Origin: Shimia thalassica
Lineage (GTDB): Bacteria > Pseudomonadota > Alphaproteobacteria > Rhodobacterales > Rhodobacteraceae
Direction: 5' to 3'
DNA: 64,000 bases
NCBI RefSeq assembly: GCF_001458215.1
Contig: NZ_CYTW01000004.1
Span: 1 to 64,000, forward strand
The translations under genes and the position numbers were made by a program. The notes under the pieces are model-generated. The model ran no database searches and had not been told where the DNA came from. It worked only from the letters and a program-made list of their open reading frames with translations. This document shows, one piece after another, positions 51,859-61,164 of the stretch; the stretch's first letter is position 1, and each line of letters opens with the position of its first letter.

Positions 51859-52442
51859 GTGTCGGTGCGCTCTAGGCGAACAATGTCCGGATCCGCAATG
51901 CGTACGGTGCCGTCATCAACTTCGACGACAAACAACCTGTTCCGTTTGACCGCAAAGGGCGCAGGCCCCAGAAAATCCCATCCCGTTGCCTGTGCCAAAA
52001 CCATACGCATGGTTCCGATATGACAAACCGCGATGCTGTCGCGTGTAAGCGAGAACAACCAAGGCGCAACGCGTGCCCACACCTCTGCCGGAGATTCCCC
52101 TTCCGGGGGGCGATAATCCCATCCCCAATACTCGATGTCGCGAAAGCCGGAATCCGGATCGGCCTTGAGATCGACCCCTTTGAGCCCTTCCCATTTCCCC
52201 CAGTCCATTTCTATCAACGCATCAACCGTGTCGGGATCGCGCCTTGCCACGATCTTGGCGGTATCACGGGCGCGCAACAGGGGGCTGGCATAGAGATCAG
52301 CGTCCTGCCAGCCTTGTGGCAACCGAAACGCGGACAGGTCAAGACGAGCCTGATCATCCAACGGGATGTCCGTGCGTCCCTGAATGCGGTGCGCCCGGTT
52401 CCATTCGGTATGACCATGTCGCATCATGGCAAAACGGATCAT
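51855..52442 (-). CDS. Histidine phosphatase superfamily protein
   Basis: This 195-residue protein has the phosphohistidine motif MMRHGHTEWNRAHRIQGRTDIPLD (RHG near residues 8-10) and a second catalytic histidine in AVCHIGTMRMVL near residue 150, typical of the phosphoglycerate-mutase-like phosphatases. It may dephosphorylate a sugar phosphate or lipid-linked precursor in the glycan pathway, or act in general metabolism. The ATG at 52442 has GGAGG 8 bases upstream; an in-frame GTG-type start earlier was not preferred. It overlaps both neighbours by 4 nt. Confidence 0.9.
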   Translation of the reverse strand: MIRFAMMRHGHTEWNRAHRIQGRTDIPLDDQARLDLSAFRLPQGWQDADLYASPLLRARDTAKIVARRDPDTVDALIEMDWGKWEGLKGVDLKADPDSGFRDIEYWGWDYRPPEGESPAEVWARVAPWLFSLTRDSIAVCHIGTMRMVLAQATGWDFLGPAPFAVKRNRLFVVEVDDGTVRIADPDIVRLERTDT

Positions 52443-53518
52443 AATGTGTCCTCCACCAAGGGGCCAAGAACCGACCACAGTCGTGTTCGGGCGGCCCCGA
52501 GTAAATGTTGTTGTTTAACCAAATCACGTGCCTGCTTGGACCGCATGGTCCAATAGGTTTCCTGTTCAAACAAGGCATCAATCTCGGCAGCAACAAATGC
52601 AGGGTTACCTTGCTCGACCAATCCGGACGACGGCACGACATCTCGGACACCTGCGCGATCCTGCGCGACCACCGGCACACCTACCGCCTGAGCCTCGAGA
52701 TACACCATCCCGAAGGCCTCGTTGACGCCCGGCCAGACGAAGGCACCCGCCCTTCCATAGGCCTGTTGCAGCTCCGGCTGATTGAGTTGCCCCAAAAAGT
52801 GAACGCGGTCTGCGTAGGGTTTGAACAAGGCCTCGACCTCAGCGCGCGCTGGCCCATCCCCCGCCAGATACAGGGTCCAGTTCGTGGTTTTCAAATGTCG
52901 CAAGCTTTGTGCAAGAATGTCATACGAGGCCAACTTGTCTCCGTGGCGCATCATACCCGCACTCAGAAGGGTTGGCCCCTCGGGTTGCGTCGGTTGTGGC
53001 AGATCATCCATCTGAAGGAACGGGTGCAACTGGACAAGAGGCTGCCCTTCCCGCTCGTAAGGTTGCAACCCTTCATAGTCCTGTGCGGTCAGGTAAAAGA
53101 TCGCATTGGCCGCCTCGCAGGACGCATCAGCCAATCGTGCGAACCTGTCCCAAGGGCCGCCCAGACGTTTTGCTGCACGTGTTGCTTCAATCTGGAGGTA
53201 GGGAATGCCAAGCGTATTGGCCACAGAGGGCCCCAACAAATCCGGCGCCTTGTAATAGCTGTGATAAGTGACCCAAGCCGACCATCCGCCGGTTTCAATC
53301 AAACCCTGCGCTTCTTTGGCGGCTTGCGCGATCAAGACATCTTGGCGCGCCTCATCCCCTTTGCCGTCATAACAGCGAAACTCGGAAACCAACTCGGCGG
53401 TTACGCCACGGTCTGCATCCGTCAAGGCGCGCATCACCCCACGAGCCATTTCCCGATCTCCAGACGGAACCGTATGGTTAGGGGATTTCATTGGCGCGTA
53501 AAAGGCGATCTTTGACAT
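52439..53518 (-). CDS. Glycosyltransferase family 4-like protein
   Basis: This 359-residue protein begins MSKIAFYAPMKSPNHTVPSGDREMARGV, a usual GT4 N-terminal Rossmann start. The C-terminal domain has LYLAGDGPARAEVEALF, then RVHFLGQLNQPELQQAYGRAGAFVWPGVNEAFGMVYLEAQAVGVPVVAQDRAGVRDVV, which contains the E-x7-E retaining motif. It would add a sugar, with retention, to a growing glycan. It is 3 nt after the next glycosyltransferase and overlaps the phosphatase by 4 nt. Confidence 0.9.
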   Translation of the reverse strand: MSKIAFYAPMKSPNHTVPSGDREMARGVMRALTDADRGVTAELVSEFRCYDGKGDEARQDVLIAQAAKEAQGLIETGGWSAWVTYHSYYKAPDLLGPSVANTLGIPYLQIEATRAAKRLGGPWDRFARLADASCEAANAIFYLTAQDYEGLQPYEREGQPLVQLHPFLQMDDLPQPTQPEGPTLLSAGMMRHGDKLASYDILAQSLRHLKTTNWTLYLAGDGPARAEVEALFKPYADRVHFLGQLNQPELQQAYGRAGAFVWPGVNEAFGMVYLEAQAVGVPVVAQDRAGVRDVVPSSGLVEQGNPAFVAAEIDALFEQETYWTMRSKQARDLVKQQHLLGAARTRLWSVLGPLVEDTL

Positions 53519-53521
53519 CGG

Positions 53522-54757
53522 CTACTCGTCTGTCAGCGTCTTTAGCCGACGGTCCAGCGCATCAATACCAGGCGCCATCAGGAAGTGATCCGTCAGCCGC
53601 GCATAGGCGGCCTCGGCATATTCAAGACGCTGCGCAGGGTTCTGCGCTAGGGTAAGAATAGATGCGGCAAGGGCCGCGGGTGCATCATCCGACAGGATGC
53701 CGTGTTCACCGCTGGTGATGAATTCGGGGATCGCAGATACCGGCGTCGACAGGATACACAGCTTTTGAGAGGCTGCTTCCATCAATACATTCGGCAACCC
53801 ATCCCGATCACCGTCACTTGCAATCCGGCTTGGCAGTACAAAAATATCCGCGTCCCGCAAAGCAGCTATGACATCAGGTTGATCACATGCCCCACGCCAA
53901 ACGATCCTGTCCTGCAGCCCAAGCTCTGCGGCGCGTGCTTTGAGCGTATCGCCAAGCCCGCCCCCGCCGATATGTGTCCAGCGCCAATCAAGGTCCGTTG
54001 GCAGTTTAGCCAAAGCTTCGATCAGGTTATCAAATCCCTTTTTCTCGACCAGCCGGCCAACCGACAACAGTTCGAGCGTCCCCTCCTTTACCTGCCGTTC
54101 CGGTGGCAAAGGAAACCGCCCGAGATCCAGACCGTGGTAAATGAGTTCAACACGATCAGGCATGTCTGCCAATTCACGCAGGTGCTCTGCTCCGAACCGT
54201 GTACAGGTGGCAAGAAACGTCGCGCCGTGATCACGATACGAAAGCTTTTCTCGTTTTTCCCACTCGGGCGATGTCCAGATATCTTTTGCATGCGCCGAAA
54301 CACCCCAACGCATCCCCCGCATGATCGCGGCATAGCGCGTGACCGACGCGGGCGTATGCATAAAGTGCGCATAAAGCGACCCGGTATCGTCAGGCATTTC
54401 GGCAGCCAGAACACAAGCCTGTCCAAACCGACGCAGGCGGTTACGGGTTTTGTCCCGCATGAGGTCTTTCCACCAAACGCCTAATGCCGTCCAGAACCCG
54501 CGTTTTGGAAGGTTGCGCAGAACCCCTTTGGCCACCCGCAAAGGTTCTTCATGCAGATACTCTGGCAAATACCGAACAGGCGCCTTTAACCGGTTATGAA
54601 GCGGATGGCGTTTCTTGTCCGTCGGAAACCGAAGCGACCAGATTTCGAGGTTGTGACCCTTTTCTTCCAGCGCAACAAGTTCCTGCGCAATGAAAGTTTC
54701 GGACAGGCGCGGCCAGCCTTTTACGACAACCGCGAGCCGTGGAGATGTGCGTTTCAT
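53522..54757 (-). CDS. Glycosyltransferase family 4-like protein (colanic-acid WcaL-like)
   Basis: This 411-residue protein starts RLAVVVKGWPRLSETFIAQELVALEEKGH, as in exopolysaccharide GT4 enzymes, and has GVSAHAKDIWTSP mid-chain. The C-terminal domain shows LLSVGRLVEKKGFDNLIEAL, then a donor-binding segment ending DGDRDGLPNVLMEAASQKLCI, with the E-x7-E-like motif. It is overlapped by 4 nt with the upstream MurG-like gene. The resemblance to colanic-acid-type transferases supports a role in surface or secreted glycan assembly. Confidence 0.9.
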   Translation of the reverse strand: MKRTSPRLAVVVKGWPRLSETFIAQELVALEEKGHNLEIWSLRFPTDKKRHPLHNRLKAPVRYLPEYLHEEPLRVAKGVLRNLPKRGFWTALGVWWKDLMRDKTRNRLRRFGQACVLAAEMPDDTGSLYAHFMHTPASVTRYAAIMRGMRWGVSAHAKDIWTSPEWEKREKLSYRDHGATFLATCTRFGAEHLRELADMPDRVELIYHGLDLGRFPLPPERQVKEGTLELLSVGRLVEKKGFDNLIEALAKLPTDLDWRWTHIGGGGLGDTLKARAAELGLQDRIVWRGACDQPDVIAALRDADIFVLPSRIASDGDRDGLPNVLMEAASQKLCILSTPVSAIPEFITSGEHGILSDDAPAALAASILTLAQNPAQRLEYAEAAYARLTDHFLMAPGIDALDRRLKTLTDE

Positions 54758-55977
54758 GCGGCCCCTTGCGCGCCTTCCAGCTGAAGCATTCGCATCGACC
54801 GGTTTGAGACAAAATCCAGCCCATCCAACAATCCCGGCACAAAAGCCGCAGAGGGTGCGGGTTGATCGGGAAGAGCGCGAATTGCAGCGATCATCGAGGC
54901 GACAGTCAATCCATCGCGGTATTCATCCAGAACACGAACCAGACCCATTTCTTCGGCCCTGTGCGCACGAATATACTGTTCGAGCCTTGGCTTGGTACGT
55001 GGAACGATCACGGCGGGTTTGTTAAACGACAGCATTTCGCAAAAGGTATTGTACCCCCCCATCGAGACAATGCCCTGTGCGCCGGCAATAAGGTTTTCGA
55101 TGCGGCTGTCAAATCCGGTGGTCTGAACACGCCCTTCAAGGGCCGCAACACGCGCCTCGAATTCGGCGCGCTGCTCTCCTGACAGGAAGGGGCCATAGAC
55201 CAGTTTGGCATTTGGCTTGAGAGAGGGGTCGGTTTCATAGGCCGACAACACAAGGTTCACCATGCCTGCCCCATCACCGCCGCCACCGGGGGTGATCAGG
55301 ATGTAAGGTTCATCGGGGATTTCGCCCTCTTCCAAACCTTCGCGGCGAAGATATCCTGTGTATTTGATCCTCGAACGGAACGCTGAGGAGAAATCCAAAC
55401 CTGCAGTCGGGTCATAAATCGACTGCAACCCATAAACCCAAGCTTCGTCGTAATAGCGTTCGGCCGCTTCTACGGCGCCTTTGCGGTCCCATTCGGCGCG
55501 CAGCACTTCGGGTTCATCCAGAACGTCCCGCAGCCCAAGAACAATATGCGCCTTGCGCTTGTTTTTGAGCCAATCCAGCGCCGGAATAAGCTCTCCACGA
55601 AAACCGGTCGGCTCTTTGTCGACGATCAGGATATCGGGATTGAAATGAACCGCCGCCGATTTGATCAATCCGGCGCGCAGTTCGGTGGTTTCATCAATAT
55701 CCAGCCCAAGAGTTTCGGACGCATAAGACCCGTCCGGATTCTTGGTCACGCCTGGAAGGCGAATGTGGTCAACGCGGTCGGGAAAGGTAAAGCGGCCAGC
55801 AACCGGCGAACCTGTCAGGATGATCGCGGAAATCCGCGAATCCGCTCCGGTAATGGCACTGGCAAGTGCGCGCGAGCGGCGCAAATGCCCCAAGCCAAAG
55901 GTATCATGGCTATAGAACAGAACACGGGGCGATTGCCGCCCTGCCGTTTGCCCCATTGCTTTCGCCCCATCTGCCAA
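54754..55977 (-). CDS. GT-B glycosyltransferase, MurG-like (second)
   Basis: This 407-residue protein has VLFYSHDTFGLGHLRRSRALASAI near its start, with the GLGH glycine loop, and a donor segment GIVSMGGYNTFCEMLSFNKPAVIVPRTKPRLEQYIRAHRAEEMGL in the C-terminal half. It is a distant paralogue of the gene at 50719. The start is TTG at 55977, with GGGAG about 9 bases upstream; an ATG seven codons later (55956) is an alternative. It follows the nucleotide-sugar dehydrogenase by 27 nt and so may use its product as donor. Confidence 0.85.
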   Translation of the reverse strand: MADGAKAMGQTAGRQSPRVLFYSHDTFGLGHLRRSRALASAITGADSRISAIILTGSPVAGRFTFPDRVDHIRLPGVTKNPDGSYASETLGLDIDETTELRAGLIKSAAVHFNPDILIVDKEPTGFRGELIPALDWLKNKRKAHIVLGLRDVLDEPEVLRAEWDRKGAVEAAERYYDEAWVYGLQSIYDPTAGLDFSSAFRSRIKYTGYLRREGLEEGEIPDEPYILITPGGGGDGAGMVNLVLSAYETDPSLKPNAKLVYGPFLSGEQRAEFEARVAALEGRVQTTGFDSRIENLIAGAQGIVSMGGYNTFCEMLSFNKPAVIVPRTKPRLEQYIRAHRAEEMGLVRVLDEYRDGLTVASMIAAIRALPDQPAPSAAFVPGLLDGLDFVSNRSMRMLQLEGAQGAA

Positions 55978-56004
55978 CAGACCGTGCTCCCGCTTCGAAT
56001 CTCT

Positions 56005-57282
56005 TTAAAGGCGCAGGTCCGACTCGGACCGCGCCAATGCCCCTTTGATATCGTAAAGCATCACATCCGGCTTTCCGAGTGCTCTTATCGCTTCCGCACC
56101 CATATCTGCAAATTCGGTATGTGCAACTGCAACAATGATGCCATCATATACTCCTGCATCCGGTTCTGAAACCGGGGAAAGGCCATACTCGTGCTGAACC
56201 GCATCGGCATTGACCCAAGGGTCCCAGACATCCACGTCCACCGAATAGCTTTGAAGTTCGTCAACGATGTCGGCAACACGCGTGTTTCGCGTATCCGCGC
56301 AGTTTTCCTTGAAAGCAAATCCCATAATCAGGACGCGGGCACGCGCAGGGTTTTCCTTGCGCGCCAGCATCGCCTTGATCAGCTGTTGCGCGACATGCCG
56401 CCCCATATGATCGTTGATCCGGCGCCCCGCCAAAATCACCTCGGGATGATACCCCAGCTGTTCGGCGCGATAGGTAAGGTAATAGGGGTCAACACCGATA
56501 CAGTGCCCCCCGACCAAACCCGGCCGGAACGGCAAAAAGTTCCATTTTGTTCCAGCGGCCTCAAGAACCTCGAGCGTATCCAGACCCAGCCTTGAAAAAA
56601 TCAGAGAAAACTCGTTCACCAACGCGATGTTGAGGTCGCGCTGGGTATTTTCGATCACCTTGGCAGCCTCGGCTGTCATGATCGAACTTGCCTTGTGAAG
56701 GCCAGCCTTGACCACGGGCGCATAGATCGCCTCGACACGTCCCAAGGTCTCGGCATCCTGTGCAGAGATCACTTTCACGATGGTTTCAACGGTATGTTCC
56801 TTGTCGCCCGGATTGACGCGTTCCGGAGAATACCCCAACTTGAAGTCCACGCCGGAGACGAGACCGGTTCTTTGCGACAACTCGGCGCCGCAGACGTCCT
56901 CGGTGACACCGGGATAGACGGTTGATTCCAAAATCACCAGATCGCCCTTGCGCAACCAAGGCGCAATGCTTTTGCAGGCTGACCGGATCGGCCCAAGATC
57001 GGGTTGCTTGGCATCGTTGATCGGGGTGGGCACCGCGATGATATAGGCGCTGACATCTTCGAGGTCTTCCGGATCGCAAGAAAAATGGACTGATGCCGAT
57101 TTAAACGCCTCGGGCGCCATTTCACCGTTCGAATCTATGTGGCTACGAAGCCCCTGAACGTGATCTTCGTGTGTATCGAAACCGACAACATCGAAACCCT
57201 CCCGGGACAACGCCAACGCAAGGGGCAGTCCGACATAACCCAGTCCAAGAACTGCAATCTTTTCTAATGCTTCGAAACCCAC
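56005..57282 (-). CDS. UDP-sugar/nucleotide-sugar 6-dehydrogenase (WecC/TviB/WbpO family)
   Basis: This 425-residue enzyme oxidises a UDP-hexose or UDP-HexNAc at C6 to a uronic acid using NAD. It has the NAD motif GLGYVGLPLALALSREGFDVVGFD near residue 11, VPTPIND, and the catalytic Cys in GLVGGHCIGVDPYYLTY near residue 265. Wording places it with the TviB/WbpO/WecC group rather than plain UDP-glucose dehydrogenases. GTG at 57282 is the likely start, because a GAGGTAAC ribosome-binding sequence lies just upstream and the Rossmann fold begins within ten residues. It is first in the eight-gene operon and provides an acidic sugar donor. Confidence 0.92.
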   Translation of the reverse strand: MGFEALEKIAVLGLGYVGLPLALALSREGFDVVGFDTHEDHVQGLRSHIDSNGEMAPEAFKSASVHFSCDPEDLEDVSAYIIAVPTPINDAKQPDLGPIRSACKSIAPWLRKGDLVILESTVYPGVTEDVCGAELSQRTGLVSGVDFKLGYSPERVNPGDKEHTVETIVKVISAQDAETLGRVEAIYAPVVKAGLHKASSIMTAEAAKVIENTQRDLNIALVNEFSLIFSRLGLDTLEVLEAAGTKWNFLPFRPGLVGGHCIGVDPYYLTYRAEQLGYHPEVILAGRRINDHMGRHVAQQLIKAMLARKENPARARVLIMGFAFKENCADTRNTRVADIVDELQSYSVDVDVWDPWVNADAVQHEYGLSPVSEPDAGVYDGIIVAVAHTEFADMGAEAIRALGKPDVMLYDIKGALARSESDLRL

Positions 57283-57480
57283 GTTACCTCGCCAGACTTT
57301 ACCTGATTTAGTATTACGTTCTGCGCTAGCGAAAAGTTGGGATAATGTCACCCCCAAAGCCTAAATCGCCCCTAATCACCTCACGCAGCCAACATCTTGA
57401 AGGTAAAACGCCATCGTGGTTTGCCCCTTTGCGTTCATTGAGTTAATTCTTTCCAGATACACTCCTTTACGGCGGCGCAC

Positions 57481-59856
57481 ATGCTTTATCGTTTCCTAAT
57501 TCTCTTTCTGACTTTGGTTTTCATGTCTCAGGCAGCGCCCGATGCGCTGGCTCAGGAAAGCACGTCGGAAAACGGCGACACTTCCGAACTGTCAACGGCG
57601 CTCAAGGCCGCTGCTGAATCAGGGGTGAGCGTGGTGATCATCGACTCTGACGGAAAGATTGCGGGGACAACGACAGCCACCGCGCCCGAAGCAACCTCGC
57701 CCGAGAGTGCAGCGGATTCCGCCGATAAGATGACAATGATCATGAAGGGGCAAAAGCGCGCCGATGATTTCCGCAAGGTCTTCAAGGACAGAATGGAAGC
57801 CCTGCCGGCAGCGGTTAATGAAGTGCTATTTGTCCTGCGAGCCTCAAGCCCCGACGGCCAGATCTTCACCTTCGCGAAAACCCTGATGTGGACGCTCGCG
57901 CTTTTGGCTGTGGGAATTCTTTTCGAGCGGGAGATTTTCGGCAAGCGCCTTGCCCGAGGATTCGTTGTGTCGCGCATTCAGGAGAACCCCCATGGGTATT
58001 CTGAAAAGCTGCCCTTCCTTGTGTTCCGCTTCTTTGCGGGATGTATCGGCGTCATGGTGTCGGTACTTGTGGCGTCGGTCCTTGGCACCTTGTTGTTCGG
58101 CAGCACCGAAGACACAGCGATTGAATTCACGATCCTGACCATTGTTGCGGCCTATTCTCTTGTTCGCATTACATCGCTTGTCTGGCGCATGATCCTGTCT
58201 CCGTATCTGGAACAGTACCGCATCCCGAATTTTTCGACTCCAGACGCAAAACGGTTGCATCGCTGGCTGTTCATGATGGCCACGATGGATATCTGCACGA
58301 TGTTCTTTGGGCTTTGGCTGTCGGAACTGGGCCTGAACTATGATGTCTATGCGATTGGCGTGCTGGCTCTGACAACTTTGTTTGCGCTGTTCAACTTGCT
58401 GCTGATCCTCGTCAACCGGCGCGCCATCTCGAACGCCATTCGCGACGGTCGCCCGTTGAAGAGCGTGACATTGGCCACACGGCTTGCCAGCCAGCTCTGG
58501 GCACCGTTGCTTAGCCTCTATGTGATCTATGGCTGGATGCGTCTCAGTGTTGATCTGGTGCTGGACCGCGAGCAGGCCCTGCCGTTGATCGCGGGAGCGT
58601 ATATCATCTTTACGTCGATTATCGTGGTCTATGCGACGATCAACTATGGGATCGAGAAATACTTCAATCGCTCACGCACCATCCGCGAGTTGAATACCGC
58701 CGCAGAAGAAGCCCTCCTTGCCGCAGAAGAAAGCGGTGTCGAGGACGAAGTTTCCAAATCCCTGATGGAAGAGTTGCGCGACGAAATTGACTCGCGACGG
58801 ATCAACACCTTTGAGGACCTCGCCCAGCGGATATCCGGCATTCTGGCCCTTGTTGCGGGCCTCTATGCCACCCTCACCATCTTTGGCGGGGAACAGCTTG
58901 TGGCGGATGAAGGTTTGATCGGGCGTTTTCTCGACGTCGTGATCATCATTTTCATCGGCTACATTGTTTTCAACTGCTTCCGCATCTGGATCGACAGCAA
59001 GATTCGCGAAGAACAGGGTGACATCAACGAAGAAGCCGAACTGGGCGATGAGGGGGGGGAGACAGGAGCGAGCCGCCTTGCGACCCTCTTGCCCCTGTTC
59101 CGGAATTTCATTCTGATCGTGATCCTTGTCACGATCACCCTGATTATTCTGATGGAAATTGGCGTGAACGTAAGCCCGCTGTTTGCTGGTGCCGGTGTTG
59201 TCGGTCTGGCAATCGGCTTTGGCGCCCAGACACTTGTGCGGGATGTCTTCTCGGGCGCGTTCTTCCTGTTTGATGACGCCTTCCGCAAAGGCGAATACAT
59301 CGACATCGGCGGCGTCAAAGGCACCGTCGAAAAAATCTCTGTGCGGTCGTTCCAGCTGCGTCACCACCTTGGGCCCCTTCACACGGTCCCGTTTGGCGAA
59401 ATCCAGCATCTTACGAACTATTCCCGCGACTGGGTTATTATGAAACTGCCGCTGCGTGTGACCTATGACACTGATGTCGAACGCGTGCGCAAGATGATCA
59501 AAAACCTTGGGATCGAACTTTTGGATGATCCGGTGATTGGGGATAACTTCATTCAGCCCCTGAAATCGCAGGGTGTGATCGAGATGCAGGACTCGGCCAT
59601 GATCATTCGAGTCAAATTCATGACCAAACCCGGTGACCAATGGCTTGTCCGTAAGAAAGTCTTTCAGGAAATCCGCAGCCTCTTTGAACGCGAAGGCATC
59701 CGGTTTGCACACCGCGAAGTTACCGTTCGCCTTGCAGACGAAGACGCCGCAGCAGCCGATCTTACACCAAAGCAAAAAGAAGCAATCGCAGGCGCTGTTC
59801 AGGGCGCGATCGACGAAGATGCGTTTCTGGATGATGATGGCGGGGATGATCGCTGA
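57481..59856 (+). CDS. Large MscS-type mechanosensitive channel protein
   Basis: This 791-residue protein has an N-terminal signal peptide (about residues 1-25, DALAQ), a periplasmic acidic stretch, about ten membrane helices between residues 135 and 580, and a C-terminal MscS domain. The pore helix GAGVVGLAIGFGAQTLVRDVFSGAFFLFDDAFRKGEYIDIGG (near 575) and the following beta domain with GTVEKISVRSFQLR are clear. Such channels release solutes during hypo-osmotic shock. It is larger than E. coli MscS and resembles MscK/YbiO-like members. It diverges from the glycan operon across 198 bp. Confidence 0.93.
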   Translation: MLYRFLILFLTLVFMSQAAPDALAQESTSENGDTSELSTALKAAAESGVSVVIIDSDGKIAGTTTATAPEATSPESAADSADKMTMIMKGQKRADDFRKVFKDRMEALPAAVNEVLFVLRASSPDGQIFTFAKTLMWTLALLAVGILFEREIFGKRLARGFVVSRIQENPHGYSEKLPFLVFRFFAGCIGVMVSVLVASVLGTLLFGSTEDTAIEFTILTIVAAYSLVRITSLVWRMILSPYLEQYRIPNFSTPDAKRLHRWLFMMATMDICTMFFGLWLSELGLNYDVYAIGVLALTTLFALFNLLLILVNRRAISNAIRDGRPLKSVTLATRLASQLWAPLLSLYVIYGWMRLSVDLVLDREQALPLIAGAYIIFTSIIVVYATINYGIEKYFNRSRTIRELNTAAEEALLAAEESGVEDEVSKSLMEELRDEIDSRRINTFEDLAQRISGILALVAGLYATLTIFGGEQLVADEGLIGRFLDVVIIIFIGYIVFNCFRIWIDSKIREEQGDINEEAELGDEGGETGASRLATLLPLFRNFILIVILVTITLIILMEIGVNVSPLFAGAGVVGLAIGFGAQTLVRDVFSGAFFLFDDAFRKGEYIDIGGVKGTVEKISVRSFQLRHHLGPLHTVPFGEIQHLTNYSRDWVIMKLPLRVTYDTDVERVRKMIKNLGIELLDDPVIGDNFIQPLKSQGVIEMQDSAMIIRVKFMTKPGDQWLVRKKVFQEIRSLFEREGIRFAHREVTVRLADEDAAAADLTPKQKEAIAGAVQGAIDEDAFLDDDGGDDR

Positions 59857-59927
59857 TCTCGCGGACCGGACAGCACGCGGTTTCCAAAGACCCTTTGTCA
59901 GGACCACGTTCCTGAGGTGAGACAAAG

Positions 59928-59956
59928 AAAAAGAGGCCCGCTGGGGCCTCTTTTTT
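59928..59956. terminator. Bidirectional intrinsic terminator
   Basis: A 12-bp stem (AAAAAGAGGCCC with GGGCCTCTTTTT, tetraloop gctg) has A-runs on the left and six T on the right, so it can stop transcription on both strands. It lies between the convergent mscS-type gene (stop 59856) and the ABC permease gene (stop 60013). Confidence 0.92.
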
Positions 59957-60012
59957 GTGTGTTATTGATCCGTCCCAAGGCGACCGTGCAAGTTGCTGTC
60001 GGTTCCGCGCCG

Positions 60013-61164
60013 TTAGCTGCGATTCGGATCCAAGGCGTCTCGCAAACCATCCCCGAAGAAGTTGAACGCAAGAACCACCACAATGATGGGCAGCATCGGA
60101 ATAGCCGTCCATGGGTAAATCTCGATTGAGGCAAGGTTCTGTGCATCGTTCAACATAACCCCCCAGCTGACGGCTGGAGCCCGCAATCCAAGTCCAAGGA
60201 AGGACAGCGCGGTCTCGCCAAGGATCATCGCCGGTATCGACAAAGTCGCACTAGCAATCAGGTGGCTGAGGAAGTTTGGCAAAAGGTGCTTGCGGATAAC
60301 GCGGCTTGGTTTTGCCCCCATCATCTCAGCGGCGCGCACAAACTCTTCTTCCCGTAACGACAGGAATTTGGATCGCACCGCACGCGCCAATCCCGGCCAA
60401 TCCAATATCCCGAGAATTATCGATATGATGAAGAACACCGCAACCGGCCCCCAGTGCGACGGCACCGCCGCAGACAGAGCAAGCCACAAAGGCAGTTCCG
60501 GCAATGACCGCAAAATCTCAATGACGCGGTTGATAATCCAGTCCAGAAATCCGCCAAAATACCCTGCGATACTGCCCAGAACGATGCCAATCACAAAGGA
60601 TACCGTAATCCCGACCAAACCAACCGTCAGAGAAAGCTGTGCGCCATACATAATGCGCGAGAACACATCGCGCCCAAGTCTGTCGGACCCCCAAAAGAAC
60701 ACGGTGGCCCCTTCTGGCGCGCAGAACAGGTGCTTTGTCGTCGGGAACAATCCGGCCAGTTTGTATTCTCCGCCGTCACAGAAGAACTCGAGCGGTGCGG
60801 GCGCGGTTCTGTCCTGAATATACTCCCAACTGAAATTCTCCAGATTCACCTCGGCGGAAATCGGATAGACATACGGCCCGATGAATTCACCTTCATGAAA
60901 CAGGCGTACCATCTGGGGCGGGGCATACAGGTGATCTTCCAGACGCTCGTTTGGCGTATAGGGAGACAGGAAGCCTGCAAATGGCAGCATGAAATACGAC
61001 AACAGCAAAAAGAGTGCCGAGATCAGCCCGAGCTTGTGTTCCTTGAAGCGCAGCCAGACCAGCCAGCCGTTGGACATATCCAACTCTGCATTGCGGGCCT
61101 CTTGACCAGTATCCGGTTCGTAAGGGGCGTCGTCGATATAGCGTCCGTCTGGTAGGGTCGTCAT
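60013..61164 (-). CDS. ABC importer permease (DppC/OppC family)
   Basis: This 383-residue membrane protein belongs to the binding-protein-dependent transport family. It has a longer N terminus than DppC, a first helix near residue 45, a periplasmic insert of about 110 residues containing CDGGEYKLAGLFPTTKHLFCAPEG, then GSDRLGRDVFSRIMYGAQLSLTVGLVG. The EAA-type loop for ATPase contact is in VRAAEMMGAKPSRVIRKHLLPN. The ATG at 61164 overlaps the stop of the upstream permease. The pairing of long permease and long binding protein resembles oligosaccharide/peptide importers of rhizobia, which is inference. Confidence 0.92.
   Translation of the reverse strand: MTTLPDGRYIDDAPYEPDTGQEARNAELDMSNGWLVWLRFKEHKLGLISALFLLLSYFMLPFAGFLSPYTPNERLEDHLYAPPQMVRLFHEGEFIGPYVYPISAEVNLENFSWEYIQDRTAPAPLEFFCDGGEYKLAGLFPTTKHLFCAPEGATVFFWGSDRLGRDVFSRIMYGAQLSLTVGLVGITVSFVIGIVLGSIAGYFGGFLDWIINRVIEILRSLPELPLWLALSAAVPSHWGPVAVFFIISIILGILDWPGLARAVRSKFLSLREEEFVRAAEMMGAKPSRVIRKHLLPNFLSHLIASATLSIPAMILGETALSFLGLGLRAPAVSWGVMLNDAQNLASIEIYPWTAIPMLPIIVVVLAFNFFGDGLRDALDPNRS

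Noticed and set aside
58672-59925. A 417-codon antisense frame inside the MscS-type gene
   Set aside because: Shadow of a well-supported membrane protein; composition (His/Asp/Phe-rich) is typical of an antisense frame.
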